Source: Streptomyces milbemycinicus (GTDB lineage: Bacteria; Actinomycetota; Actinomycetes; Streptomycetales; Streptomycetaceae). Taken from it: a stretch of 51,826 bases of DNA. Below the pieces are notes generated by a model. That model saw only the letters and a program-made list of their open reading frames with translations, did not search any database and was not told the DNA's origin. Within the stretch, counting starts at the first letter, position 1. The number at the start of each line of letters is the position of its first letter. Position numbers and translations under genes: made by a program. Of this stretch, positions 24,934 through 33,297 are shown one piece after another. The stretch lies in assembly GCF_002154605.1 (NCBI RefSeq), contig NZ_MUNE01000334.1, forward strand, positions 1 to 51,826, in the 5' to 3' direction.

Positions 24934-25704
24934 GTGTCCCACACAGCACGTCACGCGGTCGGCCGTGGCGCAGCCCTCGCACTCGCCGCCGCCATGGCCG
25001 GTTCGGCGGTGCTCCTCACCGCCCCGGCCGCGCAGGCCACCACCGTGGACGTCGACTACAAGTGCAAGACGCCGATCGGTGACAAGAGCGCCGTGTCGCC
25101 CATCGACATCAAATCCGTGAAGAGCGGCAGCGCGTACAAGCTCACCATGTCCTTCCAGAAGGGCGTCTCCTCCAGCCCCGTCGAGCTGGGCAAAGGCGCC
25201 ATGAATCCGAGCGCGCTCATCAAGCTCGGCGGCGCGGAGACCGGCACGCTCCAGGTCTCCGGGCCCCCCAACGCCGAGGCCATCCCTGCCAACACCCCCA
25301 TCAAGATCTCCGATCTGACGGGTACGTACACCCCGAAGAAGACCGGGAAGGTCACCTTCACCGCCTCGACCCTCACCATCAAGGCGCTGGGCACCACCAC
25401 GACCTGCACCCCGGGCAACAACCCGGGGCCCTCGCTGACCCTGGATGTCACGGGCGCGGGCGGCTCCGGCGGCAGCGGCGGTTCGGGTGGCTCCGACAGT
25501 ACGGGCGGGAGCGGTACGGGCGGATCCGGCACCAGCGGCACCAGCGGCACCAGCGGTGCGCAGACCTCCTCCGGTGGCAGCCTCCCGCAGACCGGACCGG
25601 CCGACTCCGCGGTCGCCCTCGGCACGCTCGGCGCCACCGTGGTCCTCGCCGGTGCGGCCGGAACGCTCTGGCTGACCCGCCGCAGGCGCCCGCACCGCGC
25701 CTAG
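24934..25704 (+). CDS. LPQTG sortase-substrate surface protein
   Basis: A 256-aa secreted protein. Signal peptide is residues 1-36 (cleavage near AQA-TTV). A domain of about 115 residues is bracketed by Cys44 and Cys158 (YKCKTPIGDKSAV to TTTTCTPG), probably disulphide-linked and beta-rich. A Gly/Ser/Thr linker (174-214) leads to LPQTG (217-221), a hydrophobic helix and the tail RRRRPHRA, a full cell-wall sorting signal. The domain resembles an actinobacterial family of unknown function (DUF6801-like, from memory). GTG 24934 has agggg 8 nt upstream. The 27939 gene encodes a longer paralogue. Confidence 0.82.
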   Translation: MSHTARHAVGRGAALALAAAMAGSAVLLTAPAAQATTVDVDYKCKTPIGDKSAVSPIDIKSVKSGSAYKLTMSFQKGVSSSPVELGKGAMNPSALIKLGGAETGTLQVSGPPNAEAIPANTPIKISDLTGTYTPKKTGKVTFTASTLTIKALGTTTTCTPGNNPGPSLTLDVTGAGGSGGSGGSGGSDSTGGSGTGGSGTSGTSGTSGAQTSSGGSLPQTGPADSAVALGTLGATVVLAGAAGTLWLTRRRRPHRA

Positions 25705-25721
25705 GCCCCATACCAGTGACT

Positions 25722-25787
25722 TTGCGGTGAGTATCGGACGGCGACACGCCGACACCACGGCGTGTCGCTGTCCGATACTCACCGCAA
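25722..25787. repeat. 66-nt near-perfect hairpin between surface-protein genes
   Basis: The 30-nt arms 25722-25751 and 25758-25787 pair fully in RNA (29 Watson-Crick pairs plus one G-U), with the 6-nt loop acacca. It starts 18 bp after the upstream stop and ends 50 bp before the next start. It may be a terminator or processing site, or a mobile palindromic element. Confidence 0.95.
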
Positions 25788-25837
25788 CTCAGGCCCTGGA
25801 CGAACGAGCACGAGCACCAGCACCCAAGGAGCCGCCG

Positions 25838-26806
25838 ATGCCGTCTCGTATCCGCGCAGCATGGACGGTCGCCGCCGCGCCCGCCGTCGCCGCCGCGCTG
25901 CTCACCGCGCCCGCCACGGCCGCCGGGCCGGACTGGTCCGCGAGGCCGGCGGCCGGTGGTACGGCCGGGCCGGGCGCGGGCGACCGGCCGTACTTCTATC
26001 TGGAGGGCGGGCCCGGCAGCGCGCTCCAGGACCGGCTCTCGATCGTCAACCGCGGCAAGCGGCCCCGTACCGTCCAACTCCGCCCGGCCGACAGCACTCC
26101 TGACGCGGCCTCGACGGCCCGGGGCAGCGGTGCGTGGATCTCGCTCGCCGCCAAGCGGGTCACGGTCCCGGCCCGCACCCGTGCCGATGTCCCCTTCACC
26201 CTCACCGTCCCGGCCGAGACACCGCCCGGCGACCACCCCGGCGCCATCGTCGTGACCGGCGGCGGCCGGGAGATCCGGGTGCCGGTGCATCTGCGGGTCA
26301 GCGGGCGGACGCTGGCGGCGATCTCCGTCGAGGACGTGAAGGTGGTCAAGGCCGGTGGCGGGGCCGCCATCCACTACGAGCTCGTCAACCGCGGCAACAC
26401 CGTGCTGACGCCCCGGCTGGCGGTGCGCGCCGACGGGCTCTTCGGCGAGGTGCTGCGCCGGGACGCCCGCACCCTGCCCGTCGAACTGGCGCCGGGCCGC
26501 CGGGCCCGGCTCACCGAGAAGTGGCCGGACGCGCCCGCCCTCGACTCGGTGGACGTCACCCTCACCGTCACGGCGGCGGGCGGCGCCCAGGCGGCCGGCT
26601 CCGCCGGTTACACCGCCGTGCCCTGGGGTGTTCTGGCCGGGGCTGCGGCCCTGGCGCTGGGCGCGGTCGCGGGCGGGGGCGCCTGGCTGCTGCGGTGGCG
26701 GCGCGGGCGCCACCGCCCCGAGGACGGCGATGCGCCCGCGGAACCGGCGCGGGAGGCACGGGAGGCACGGGAACCAGCAGGCTCGGGGTCAGGAGCTAGG
26801 ACGTGA
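25838..26806 (+). CDS. DUF916/WxL-interacting-like membrane-anchored surface protein
   Basis: A 322-aa exported protein. It has a signal peptide (residues 1-29), an N-terminal Ig-like domain (RDRLSIVNRGKR-like strands with YFYLEGGPGSALQD), a middle segment VPFTLTVPAETPPGDHPGAIVV and a second beta domain AISVEDVKVVKAGGGAAIHYELVNRGN. One C-terminal membrane helix (VPWGVLAGAAALALGAVAGG) and a basic tail follow. The TVPAxxxPGDHxG pattern matches DUF916, whose Firmicute members bind peptidoglycan and partner WxL proteins. Aaggag precedes ATG 25838. The stop overlaps the next start. Confidence 0.75.
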   Translation: MPSRIRAAWTVAAAPAVAAALLTAPATAAGPDWSARPAAGGTAGPGAGDRPYFYLEGGPGSALQDRLSIVNRGKRPRTVQLRPADSTPDAASTARGSGAWISLAAKRVTVPARTRADVPFTLTVPAETPPGDHPGAIVVTGGGREIRVPVHLRVSGRTLAAISVEDVKVVKAGGGAAIHYELVNRGNTVLTPRLAVRADGLFGEVLRRDARTLPVELAPGRRARLTEKWPDAPALDSVDVTLTVTAAGGAQAAGSAGYTAVPWGVLAGAAALALGAVAGGGAWLLRWRRGRHRPEDGDAPAEPAREAREAREPAGSGSGART

Positions 26807-27942
26807 CAGGCCGTACGGAGACCCAGCCGACCCCGCGCTCGGTACCCACACCCACACCCACACCAGCGGCGAAACCACGCCGCCCGCTCGCCGCGCTGTT
26901 GGCCGTGGTCACGCTCGTCGTGCTCGCGCTGGGCGCACCGCCGCAGGTCCCGGAGGCCGCCGCGGCCGACGGCCCGACCGCGACGGTGTCCAAGGCGGAG
27001 GCGGGCGCGGGTGGCACGGTCACCGTGAGCGGCCAGGGGTGGCGGCCCCGCGCCCTGCTCATGATGCTCATCTGCGGACAGAACATGATCGGCGGCACCA
27101 ACTCCTGCGCCAACTCCGACGGCAGAGCGGTCACCACCGACTCGAAGGGGGCGTTCCACAAGAAGCTGCCGGTCGCCGAGCCGCCCAAGCCCTGCCCGTG
27201 CGTCATCCATGTGGCGACCGTCACCGGCGAAGCCGCCTACGACGATGTGCCGTTCCGGGTCGCGGGGCATCCGGTCGCGCCGCTGCCCAAGCAGGAGGGG
27301 ACCGGGGGCGAGCGGCTGCGAGTGCTGTCGGCGCGGCTCGACGGTTCGAGCGGGCTGCTCACCTGGTTCGGCGCGCCCCCGCAGCGCCGCCTGGTGGTCA
27401 CCATCGCCAACCTCGGTTCCACCCCGGCCCGCGACCCGGTCTTCAAAGTCGGCACCTCCCACGGCGTGTTCGCCCCCTCCTGGGAGGAGCAGCAGTGGCG
27501 GGGGACCATAGCGGCCGGGAAGAAGGCACAGGTCAAGCTCCCTGTCGAACTGTCCGCGGGTGCGCACGGCGACTATCAGGTGTCGCTGAAGTACGGCGGG
27601 AAGGTGCTGGTCGAACAGCCGTGGACGGTGGGGCGGCCGTGGGGCGTCACCCTCTTCTGGATTCTGCTGTGCGTGGTGGTCCCGGCGGCGGTCTTCCGCA
27701 TCGGCATGGCCGTCGTGGACAAGGTGCGGCCACGTACGGCGGTGGTCGCGGCGCGCGGCGGCGGTGAGGACGGCGGCGGCGCGCTGCCCTGGTTCACCCC
27801 GGACACCCTGCCGGACGGCGCGCTGCCGCAGACACAGAGCGCACAGAGCGCACGAAGCACACAGAGCGCACGAAGCACACAGACGCAACACCTTTCCGCA
27901 CCGTCCCAGGAGAACCGACCGACCCCGAAAGGATCGACGTGA
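26803..27942 (+). CDS. Neocarzinostatin-fold-like membrane-anchored surface protein
   Basis: A 379-aa protein. Residues 1-27 are Pro/Thr-rich and cytosolic, followed by a signal or anchor helix (29-46). An Ig-like domain begins ATVSKAEAGAGGTVTVSGQGW and has four Cys (LICGQ, NSCAN, PKPCPCV), a pattern seen in the neocarzinostatin-like family. A second beta domain (LLTWFGAPPQRRLVVTIANLG) leads to a membrane helix near 283-305, and a cytosolic tail contains Gln/Ser/Ala/Arg repeats (AQSARSTQSARST). GTG 26803 and its TGA each overlap neighbours as GTGA. It probably assembles with the DUF916-like protein. Confidence 0.7.
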   Translation: MTGRTETQPTPRSVPTPTPTPAAKPRRPLAALLAVVTLVVLALGAPPQVPEAAAADGPTATVSKAEAGAGGTVTVSGQGWRPRALLMMLICGQNMIGGTNSCANSDGRAVTTDSKGAFHKKLPVAEPPKPCPCVIHVATVTGEAAYDDVPFRVAGHPVAPLPKQEGTGGERLRVLSARLDGSSGLLTWFGAPPQRRLVVTIANLGSTPARDPVFKVGTSHGVFAPSWEEQQWRGTIAAGKKAQVKLPVELSAGAHGDYQVSLKYGGKVLVEQPWTVGRPWGVTLFWILLCVVVPAAVFRIGMAVVDKVRPRTAVVAARGGGEDGGGALPWFTPDTLPDGALPQTQSAQSARSTQSARSTQTQHLSAPSQENRPTPKGST

Positions 27943-29333
27943 GTACGCAACGAAGAGTGGGCGCGGCAGCGGCTGCGCTGCTGCTCGGCGGTGCGGGCGT
28001 GCTGATGGGCGCGGGCACCGCACGGGCGGCAGAGGTCTCGTACGCGACCGAGTGTCTGCCGCCGCCGATCTCCGGCCTGCCTCCGGTGGAGGGCACCACG
28101 ACAGTGGATGTGCAGGCCCCGGCGACGGCGAAGGTCGGCGACGAGGTCGAAGTGGTCTGGAAGACCGTGCAGGCCGCTTCCAAGAACCCGCCGATCCTCG
28201 ACATCGAGGAGAACACCGTCTTGCCGACCGGCACCATCACGGTGGGTGGCGCGCAGACGGGCGAACTGGCCATGGAGGGGCCGCGGGAGAACCCGGCGAT
28301 CCCCAAGGACAGCCCGATGAAGCTGTCCGATATGAAGGGCAAGCTCAAGCTGACACAGGCGGGGGAGGTGACGCTGACCCCGGGCGCGTACAACATCAAC
28401 GTCAGCAAGCCGCTGTCCACGGACACCAAGTGTTCGGCGAAGGAGACCGTCAAGGCCGCGGCCACCATCAAGGTGACGGGCAGCGGCTCCACCACGACGG
28501 GCGGCACGACGACCGGAGGGAACACGACCGGGGGTACCACCACAGGCGGTAACACCACCGGAGGGAACACGACGGGCGGCACCACCACCGGTACCACCAC
28601 GGGCGGCACGACGACCGGAGGGAACACCACCGGAGGGAACACCACCGGTGGCGGTGGCGGCGGCGACTCGTACACCGGCAAGGAGGTCCCGGTCGCCTAC
28701 GCCTGCAAGACCCCCATCGGCGACAAGAACGCCACCTCCTCGGTCCGCATCGACGCCGTCAAGAACGGCGGGAGCTTCGATCTGACCGTCAAGTTCGGCA
28801 AGTCCGTCATGGACAGCCCGGTCGACATCCCCGCGGACTCGGTCAAGCCGTCGATGAAGGTCAAGGTCGGCGGCGCGGACAAGGGCACGGTCGCGGTGAC
28901 GGGACCGACCAACAAGGGGCCGATCAAGTCCGGCGACCCGATCGAGATCCCGGACCTGACCGGCACCTACAAGCCCGGCGCGAGCGGCAAGTCGACGCTC
29001 ACCCCCGGGGTGCTCACGGTCAATGCGCTCGGTACGACGACCACCTGCACCCCCGCCAACGACACCCAGGCCTCGCTGGAGCTGGACACCACGGCCCAGT
29101 CCAACGGCACCTCGGGCGGTAACGGCAGCGGTGGCAACGGTTCCAGTGGCAGCGGCTCCAGCGGCGGCGGCACCACGTCCAGTGGCGCCTCCACCAGCGG
29201 CGGGCTGGCCGAGACCGGCGCCAGTGACCACGGCGGCCTCAAGGCCCTCGGGCTGGTGGCCGGTACGGTCACCCTGCTCGGCGCCGCCGTCTTCACCCTG
29301 ACCCCCTGGCGCAAACTGCGCGGCACACGCTGA
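27939..29333 (+). CDS. LAETG sortase-substrate protein with duplicated surface domain
   Basis: A 464-aa secreted protein. The signal peptide is 1-30. Domain 1 (about 35-180) is bracketed by Cys39 and Cys165. A Thr/Gly/Asn repeat linker covers 185-240. Domain 2 (246-382) is bracketed by Cys256 and Cys370 and closely matches the LPQTG protein's domain (YACKTPIGDKNA, TGTYKPG, ALGTTTTCTP). A Ser/Gly linker leads to LAETG (423-427), a membrane helix and WRKLRGTR, which fits the SrtE-type LAXTG sorting signal of streptomycetes. GTG 27939 overlaps the previous stop. It is the last gene before a strong terminator. Confidence 0.82.
   Translation: MSTQRRVGAAAAALLLGGAGVLMGAGTARAAEVSYATECLPPPISGLPPVEGTTTVDVQAPATAKVGDEVEVVWKTVQAASKNPPILDIEENTVLPTGTITVGGAQTGELAMEGPRENPAIPKDSPMKLSDMKGKLKLTQAGEVTLTPGAYNINVSKPLSTDTKCSAKETVKAAATIKVTGSGSTTTGGTTTGGNTTGGTTTGGNTTGGNTTGGTTTGTTTGGTTTGGNTTGGNTTGGGGGGDSYTGKEVPVAYACKTPIGDKNATSSVRIDAVKNGGSFDLTVKFGKSVMDSPVDIPADSVKPSMKVKVGGADKGTVAVTGPTNKGPIKSGDPIEIPDLTGTYKPGASGKSTLTPGVLTVNALGTTTTCTPANDTQASLELDTTAQSNGTSGGNGSGGNGSSGSGSSGGGTTSSGASTSGGLAETGASDHGGLKALGLVAGTVTLLGAAVFTLTPWRKLRGTR
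28491..28658. repeat. In-frame TTGG-type repeat in the LAETG protein gene
   Basis: A 15-bp-period array (acgacsggcggca- and aacaccaccggaggg-like units) encodes a Thr-Thr-Gly-Gly-Asn/Thr linker between the two surface domains. Units are imperfect and their number is likely variable between strains. Confidence 0.9.
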
Positions 29334-29373
29334 CGCACGGCGCGTACGCACGCGCGTGTACGCACGGCGTGTA
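29334..29373. repeat. 13-14-bp tandem repeat after the LAETG gene
   Basis: Three units starting cgcacg occur at 29334-29346, 29347-29360 and 29361-29373. They lie directly after the TGA stop (29331-29333) and before the terminator. Confidence 0.85.
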
Positions 29374-29374
29374 C

Positions 29375-29413
29375 GTGAGGGGCCCGGCGCGATCACCGCG
29401 CCGGGCCCCTCAC
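29375..29413. terminator. Strong bidirectional terminator
   Basis: A perfect 17-bp stem, 29375-29391 with 29397-29413, around the loop atcac. It separates the surface-protein cluster from the convergent POT transporter gene. Confidence 0.9.
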
Positions 29414-29429
29414 TCGCGTATACGCGGCC

Positions 29430-30959
29430 TCAGTGGACGTCGGCCATCAGCTGTACGACCTTCTTGCGCTGGAGATAGATCGCGACACCGGCCACCGCGG
29501 CCACCGCCGCCTCCAGCGCGATGATCCCCACACCGCTCAGATCGACCCCCGCGATGGACAGCAGACCCGTGGTGCAGTCACCCGCGGTGACGGCCAGGAA
29601 CCACACGCCCATCATCTGGCTCGCGTACTTCGCGGGCGCCATCTTGGTGGTCACCGAGAGCCCCACCGGCGACAGGCACAGCTCGCCCATGGTCTGGATC
29701 AGATAGATCGACACCAGCCACATCGGGCTGACCGTCGTACCGTCCGAGGCCATCCCCATCGGGACCACGAAGACGAAGAACGACGCGCCGATCAGCATCA
29801 GGGCCAGGGAGAACTTCGCCATCGTGCCCGGCTCCCGGCTGCGCCGGGCCAGGGCCAGCCAGGCCCAGGCGAAGACCGGCGCCAGCGCCATCACCATCAG
29901 CGGGTTCACGGACTGGAACCAGGAGGACGGGAAGTGCAGGCCGAAGATCGTGTCGGCGGTCTTGGTCTCGCCGAAGGCGGACATCGTCGAGCCGCCCTGG
30001 TCGTAGATCATCCAGAAGACGGCCGCGGCCACGAAGAACCAGATGTAGCCGCTGACCTTGCTCTGCTCGACCGGGGTGAGCTCCTTGTCGCGCTTGATGC
30101 GGACCAGCACACCGGTCGGGATGATCAGGCCGAGGATGGTGATCGGCACCAGCGCCCAGTTGAGCGTCCAGTGGCCGGTGGCCACCACCACGGAGTAGAA
30201 GACCGCGGCGACGACCAGCCAGATCAGGCCCTTGCGCAGCCAGGCGGTGCGCTCCGCGACCGCCAGCGGGGTCGGCACCACGCTGCTGCGCGGGCTCAGG
30301 TGGCGGGTGCCGATCAGGAACTGGACCAGGCCCAGCGCCATGCCGAGCGCGGCGAGCGCGAAGCCCAGGTGCCAGCTGTAGCTCTGGCCGATGGTGCCGA
30401 TGACCAGGGGCGCGGCGAAGGCACCGAGGTTGATGCCCATGTAGAAGATCGTGAAGCCGCCGTCCCGGCGCGGGTCGGACGGCCCGTCGTAGAGGTGGCC
30501 GACCATCGTGGAGATATTGGCCTTCAGCAGGCCCGAGCCGAGGGCGACCAGCGCCAGACCGGCGAAGAACGTGGCCTGGCCGGGCACGGCGAGCGCCAGG
30601 TGGCCGGCCATGATGATGCCGGCCGCGATGGCGACCGTCTTGCGCGGGCCCCAGACGCGGTCGCCGAACCAGCCGCCCGGCATGGCGAGCAGATAGACCA
30701 TGGCCAGATACACCGAGTAGATGGCCACCGCGTTGCCCTCGGACAGTCCGAGGCCGCCGCCCTGGCTGCCGTGCTTGGCGTCCGGGCCTCCGGCGATCAG
30801 ATACAGCACGAGCAGGGCCCGCATGCCGTAGAAGCTGAAGCGCTCCCACATCTCGGTCATGAAGAGGGTGGCCAGGCCGCGGGGGTGGCCGAAGAAGGTC
30901 TTGCCGCCGTCGGCAGGGGTTCCCTGCCCGGCCGCGTCCTTCGTCAGGCTGGACGCCAT
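29430..30959 (-). CDS. POT/PTR2-family proton-coupled oligopeptide transporter
   Basis: A 509-aa major facilitator that imports di- and tripeptides with protons. The N-terminus has FMTEMWERFSFYGMRALLVLY (with the ExxERF motif used for proton coupling), then GGWFGDRVWGPRKTV (MFS loop 2-3), GSGLLKANISTMVG, and FTIFYMGINLGAFAAPL (PTR2 signature). About 14 hydrophobic helices fit the bacterial POT layout. ATG 30959 has aaggaa upstream. The two-component genes are divergent across a 312-bp region and could regulate it, which is inference. Confidence 0.94.
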   Translation of the reverse strand: MASSLTKDAAGQGTPADGGKTFFGHPRGLATLFMTEMWERFSFYGMRALLVLYLIAGGPDAKHGSQGGGLGLSEGNAVAIYSVYLAMVYLLAMPGGWFGDRVWGPRKTVAIAAGIIMAGHLALAVPGQATFFAGLALVALGSGLLKANISTMVGHLYDGPSDPRRDGGFTIFYMGINLGAFAAPLVIGTIGQSYSWHLGFALAALGMALGLVQFLIGTRHLSPRSSVVPTPLAVAERTAWLRKGLIWLVVAAVFYSVVVATGHWTLNWALVPITILGLIIPTGVLVRIKRDKELTPVEQSKVSGYIWFFVAAAVFWMIYDQGGSTMSAFGETKTADTIFGLHFPSSWFQSVNPLMVMALAPVFAWAWLALARRSREPGTMAKFSLALMLIGASFFVFVVPMGMASDGTTVSPMWLVSIYLIQTMGELCLSPVGLSVTTKMAPAKYASQMMGVWFLAVTAGDCTTGLLSIAGVDLSGVGIIALEAAVAAVAGVAIYLQRKKVVQLMADVH

Positions 30960-31271
30960 GGTGGTTCCTTGCGTGTGCTCGTGCCCGGGCATGACCGCCC
31001 GAAGGCACGCCCGGTGGGGGGTGGCGGCCGCGTGCCGGGCCGGCAGAGCTGGTGGCTGCTGCCGCGGGGTACACGACGAGGACCTTCGGCGCTGGGTTGC
31101 GGCCAAAGGTCCCGAAAAGTTGCTACGGACTCGTTGTCACCATACGACACGCCATGCTCGCCAATGACCGTATTGAGAGATAGCTCACGCATGGCGTGTG
31201 CAACCTTTTGTGCTCCGTCCGTAGTCCTGTGCGCGCCCCGTGCGCGAACCTGGTCGGACTACCATCACCCC
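30960..31271. promoter_or_regulatory. Divergent regulatory region with an 11-bp inverted repeat
   Basis: No gene is seen in this 312-bp stretch. A perfect inverted repeat, acacgccatgc (31147-31157) and gcatggcgtgt (31189-31199), flanks a 31-bp AT-richer spacer containing ttgagagatagctcac. It lies about 190 bp from the POT start and 70 bp from the response-regulator start, so it could be an operator for either. Confidence 0.5.
31260..31265 (+). promoter_or_regulatory. -10-like TACCAT 6 nt before the response-regulator start
   Basis: TACCAT is followed by cacccc and then ATG 31272. No ribosome binding site is visible, so a leaderless transcript is likely. The -35 region is not consensus. Confidence 0.45.
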
Positions 31272-31952
31272 ATGACCCGAGTACTGCTCGCCGAGGATGA
31301 CGCATCCATCTCGGAGCCGCTCGCCCGCGCCCTGCGCCGCGAGGGGTACGAGGTGGAGGTGCGGGAAGACGGACCGACCGCGCTCGACGCCGGTCTGCAG
31401 GGAGGCGTCGATCTGCTCGTCCTCGACCTGGGCCTGCCGGGCATGGACGGCCTGGAGGTCTGCCGCCGGCTGCGTACGGAGGGCCATGGCTTCCCCGTCC
31501 TGGTGCTCACCGCGCGCGCGGACGAGGTGGACACGGTGGTCGGCCTGGACGCCGGCGCCGATGACTACGTCACCAAGCCGTTCCGCCTCGCCGAGCTGCT
31601 GGCCCGGGTGCGGGCCCTGCTGCGGCGCGGCGCCGTCGAGACACAGGCGCAGCAGCCGGCCACCCATGGGGTGCGTATCGACGTCGAGTCGCACCGCGCC
31701 TGGATGGGTGACGAGGAGCTTCAGCTGACCGCCAAGGAATTCGATCTGCTGCGGGTCCTGGTCCGGGACGCGGGGCGGGTCGTCACCCGCGACCAGCTGA
31801 TGCGCGAGGTGTGGGACACCACGTGGTGGTCGTCGACCAAGACGCTCGATATGCATATCTCCTGGCTCCGCAAGAAGCTCGGCGACGACGCGGCCAACCC
31901 CCGGTACATCGCCACCGTGCGCGGAGTCGGATTCCGGTTCGAGAAAAGCTGA
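31272..31952 (+). CDS. OmpR/PhoB-family response regulator
   Basis: A 226-aa DNA-binding regulator. The receiver has acidic Asp9/Asp10, phosphoacceptor Asp52 (VLDLGLPGMDG), Thr80 and Lys102 (DDYVTKPF). The winged-helix output domain (about 128-226) shows LTAKEFDLLRVLVRDAGRVV and the recognition part TKTLDMHISWLRKKLG, ending in YIATVRGVGFRFE. The start at ATG 31272 has no Shine-Dalgarno sequence. The histidine kinase follows 49 bp later. Its stop TGA lies in a 10-bp tandem repeat (31941-31969). The target is unknown; the divergent POT gene is a candidate. Confidence 0.95.
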   Translation: MTRVLLAEDDASISEPLARALRREGYEVEVREDGPTALDAGLQGGVDLLVLDLGLPGMDGLEVCRRLRTEGHGFPVLVLTARADEVDTVVGLDAGADDYVTKPFRLAELLARVRALLRRGAVETQAQQPATHGVRIDVESHRAWMGDEELQLTAKEFDLLRVLVRDAGRVVTRDQLMREVWDTTWWSSTKTLDMHISWLRKKLGDDAANPRYIATVRGVGFRFEKS

Positions 31953-32001
31953 GAAGAGCTGAGAGAAGCCGGCAGACATCTCAGCGTGACACGGTAGGAC
32001 C

Positions 32002-33279
32002 ATGCGCCGTCGCTTGATCAATTCCACGCTCGCCGTGGTGCTCGTCGTCATCGCCGTCTTCGGCCTCTCACTGGTCATCGTGGAGACGCGGACCATCGAG
32101 AACAGCGCTCAGGAGAGCGTCGACTCCGACGCGGTGCGCCTGGTCAGCATCGTCGACAGCAGGCTGCTGGGCGGCGAGGGGGTGACCCCCGCGGTGCTGC
32201 GCGAGCAGATCGAGCCCGGCCGCTACGCCATGATCAAGATCCCGAACCGCGATGTTCTGGAGATCGGCAAGCGTCCGACCGGCAGTGTGATCTCCTCGCA
32301 GGAGCGGGGCGAGCAGGGCGAGACGGTGCGGGTCGAGGCGTCGCGCTCGACGGTCAGCCGGGAGATCGGCCGCACCATGCTGATCATCCTGGCGGTGGCG
32401 CTGCTCGCCGTGCTCGCCGCCGTCTTCCTCGCCGTACGGCAGGCACACCGGCTCTCCGCCCCGCTCACCGACCTCGCCGAGACCGCCGAGCGCCTGGGCT
32501 CGGGGGACCCGCGCCCCCGCCACCGGCGCTACGGCGTACCGGAGCTGGACCGGGTCGCCGATGTGCTCGACTCGAGCGCGGAGCGGATCGCCCGGATGCT
32601 CACCGCCGAGCGCCGGCTGGCGGCCGACGCCTCGCATCAGCTCCGTACGCCGCTGACCGCGCTGTCCATGCGGCTGGAGGAGATCACGCTCACCGACGAC
32701 CCGGAGACGGTCAAGGAGGAGGCCACGATCGCGCTGGCGCAGGTGGAGCGGCTGACCGACGTCGTCCAGCGGCTGCTGACCAACTCGCGGGACCCGCGGA
32801 CCGGCTCCGCCGTGGCCTTCGACCTGGATGAGGTGGTCAAGCAGCAGATCGAGGAGTGGCGCCCCGCCTCGCGCAGCGAGGGCCGCGCCATCGTGCGGTC
32901 GGGGAAGAAGGGGCTGCGGGCGGTCGGCACCCCGGGGGCCGTCGCCCAGGTGCTCGCCACGCTGATCGAGAACTCGCTGATGCACGGTGACGGCACGGTC
33001 GCCCTGCGCACCCGCGTCACCGGCAACCAGGCGGTGGTCGAGGTGTCCGACGAGGGGCCCGGTGTGCCGCCCGACCTCGGCGCGCGGGTCTTCGAGCGCA
33101 CGGTCAGCGGGCGCAACTCGACGGGGCTCGGGCTCGCCGTCGCCCGCGATCTCGCGGAGGCGGACGGCGGCCGTCTGGAGCTGCTGCAGCAGCATCCGCC
33201 GGTCTTCGCGCTCTTCCTGAGCCGCGAGGGCGACCCGGGCCGCGAGGCCGGCCCGGGAGCCGACTCCGACACCGCCTGA
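32002..33279 (+). CDS. Two-component sensor histidine kinase
   Basis: A 425-aa membrane kinase. It has a TM helix at about 8-28, a periplasmic-side sensor of about 95 residues, TM2 at about 124-146, a HAMP linker (RQAHRLSAPLTDLAETAERLG), and dimerisation/phosphotransfer with His212 in DASHQLRTPLTAL. ATPase boxes are IENSLMHG (N), DEGPGVP (G1) and STGLGLAVARDLAEADGG (G2). A short acidic tail follows. It pairs with the response regulator upstream. Spacing from the ggtagga sequence to ATG 32002 is short, so translation may be weak or coupled. Confidence 0.95.
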   Translation: MRRRLINSTLAVVLVVIAVFGLSLVIVETRTIENSAQESVDSDAVRLVSIVDSRLLGGEGVTPAVLREQIEPGRYAMIKIPNRDVLEIGKRPTGSVISSQERGEQGETVRVEASRSTVSREIGRTMLIILAVALLAVLAAVFLAVRQAHRLSAPLTDLAETAERLGSGDPRPRHRRYGVPELDRVADVLDSSAERIARMLTAERRLAADASHQLRTPLTALSMRLEEITLTDDPETVKEEATIALAQVERLTDVVQRLLTNSRDPRTGSAVAFDLDEVVKQQIEEWRPASRSEGRAIVRSGKKGLRAVGTPGAVAQVLATLIENSLMHGDGTVALRTRVTGNQAVVEVSDEGPGVPPDLGARVFERTVSGRNSTGLGLAVARDLAEADGGRLELLQQHPPVFALFLSREGDPGREAGPGADSDTA

Positions 33280-33297
33280 CGCCCTTATGGGCCGGGG

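Noticed and set aside
29433..31271. Long plus-strand frame upstream of the response regulator, antisense to the POT gene
   Set aside because: It is a GC-rich shadow of the POT gene, rich in Arg/Gly/His/Asp, with no domain. The receiver domain starts at 31272.
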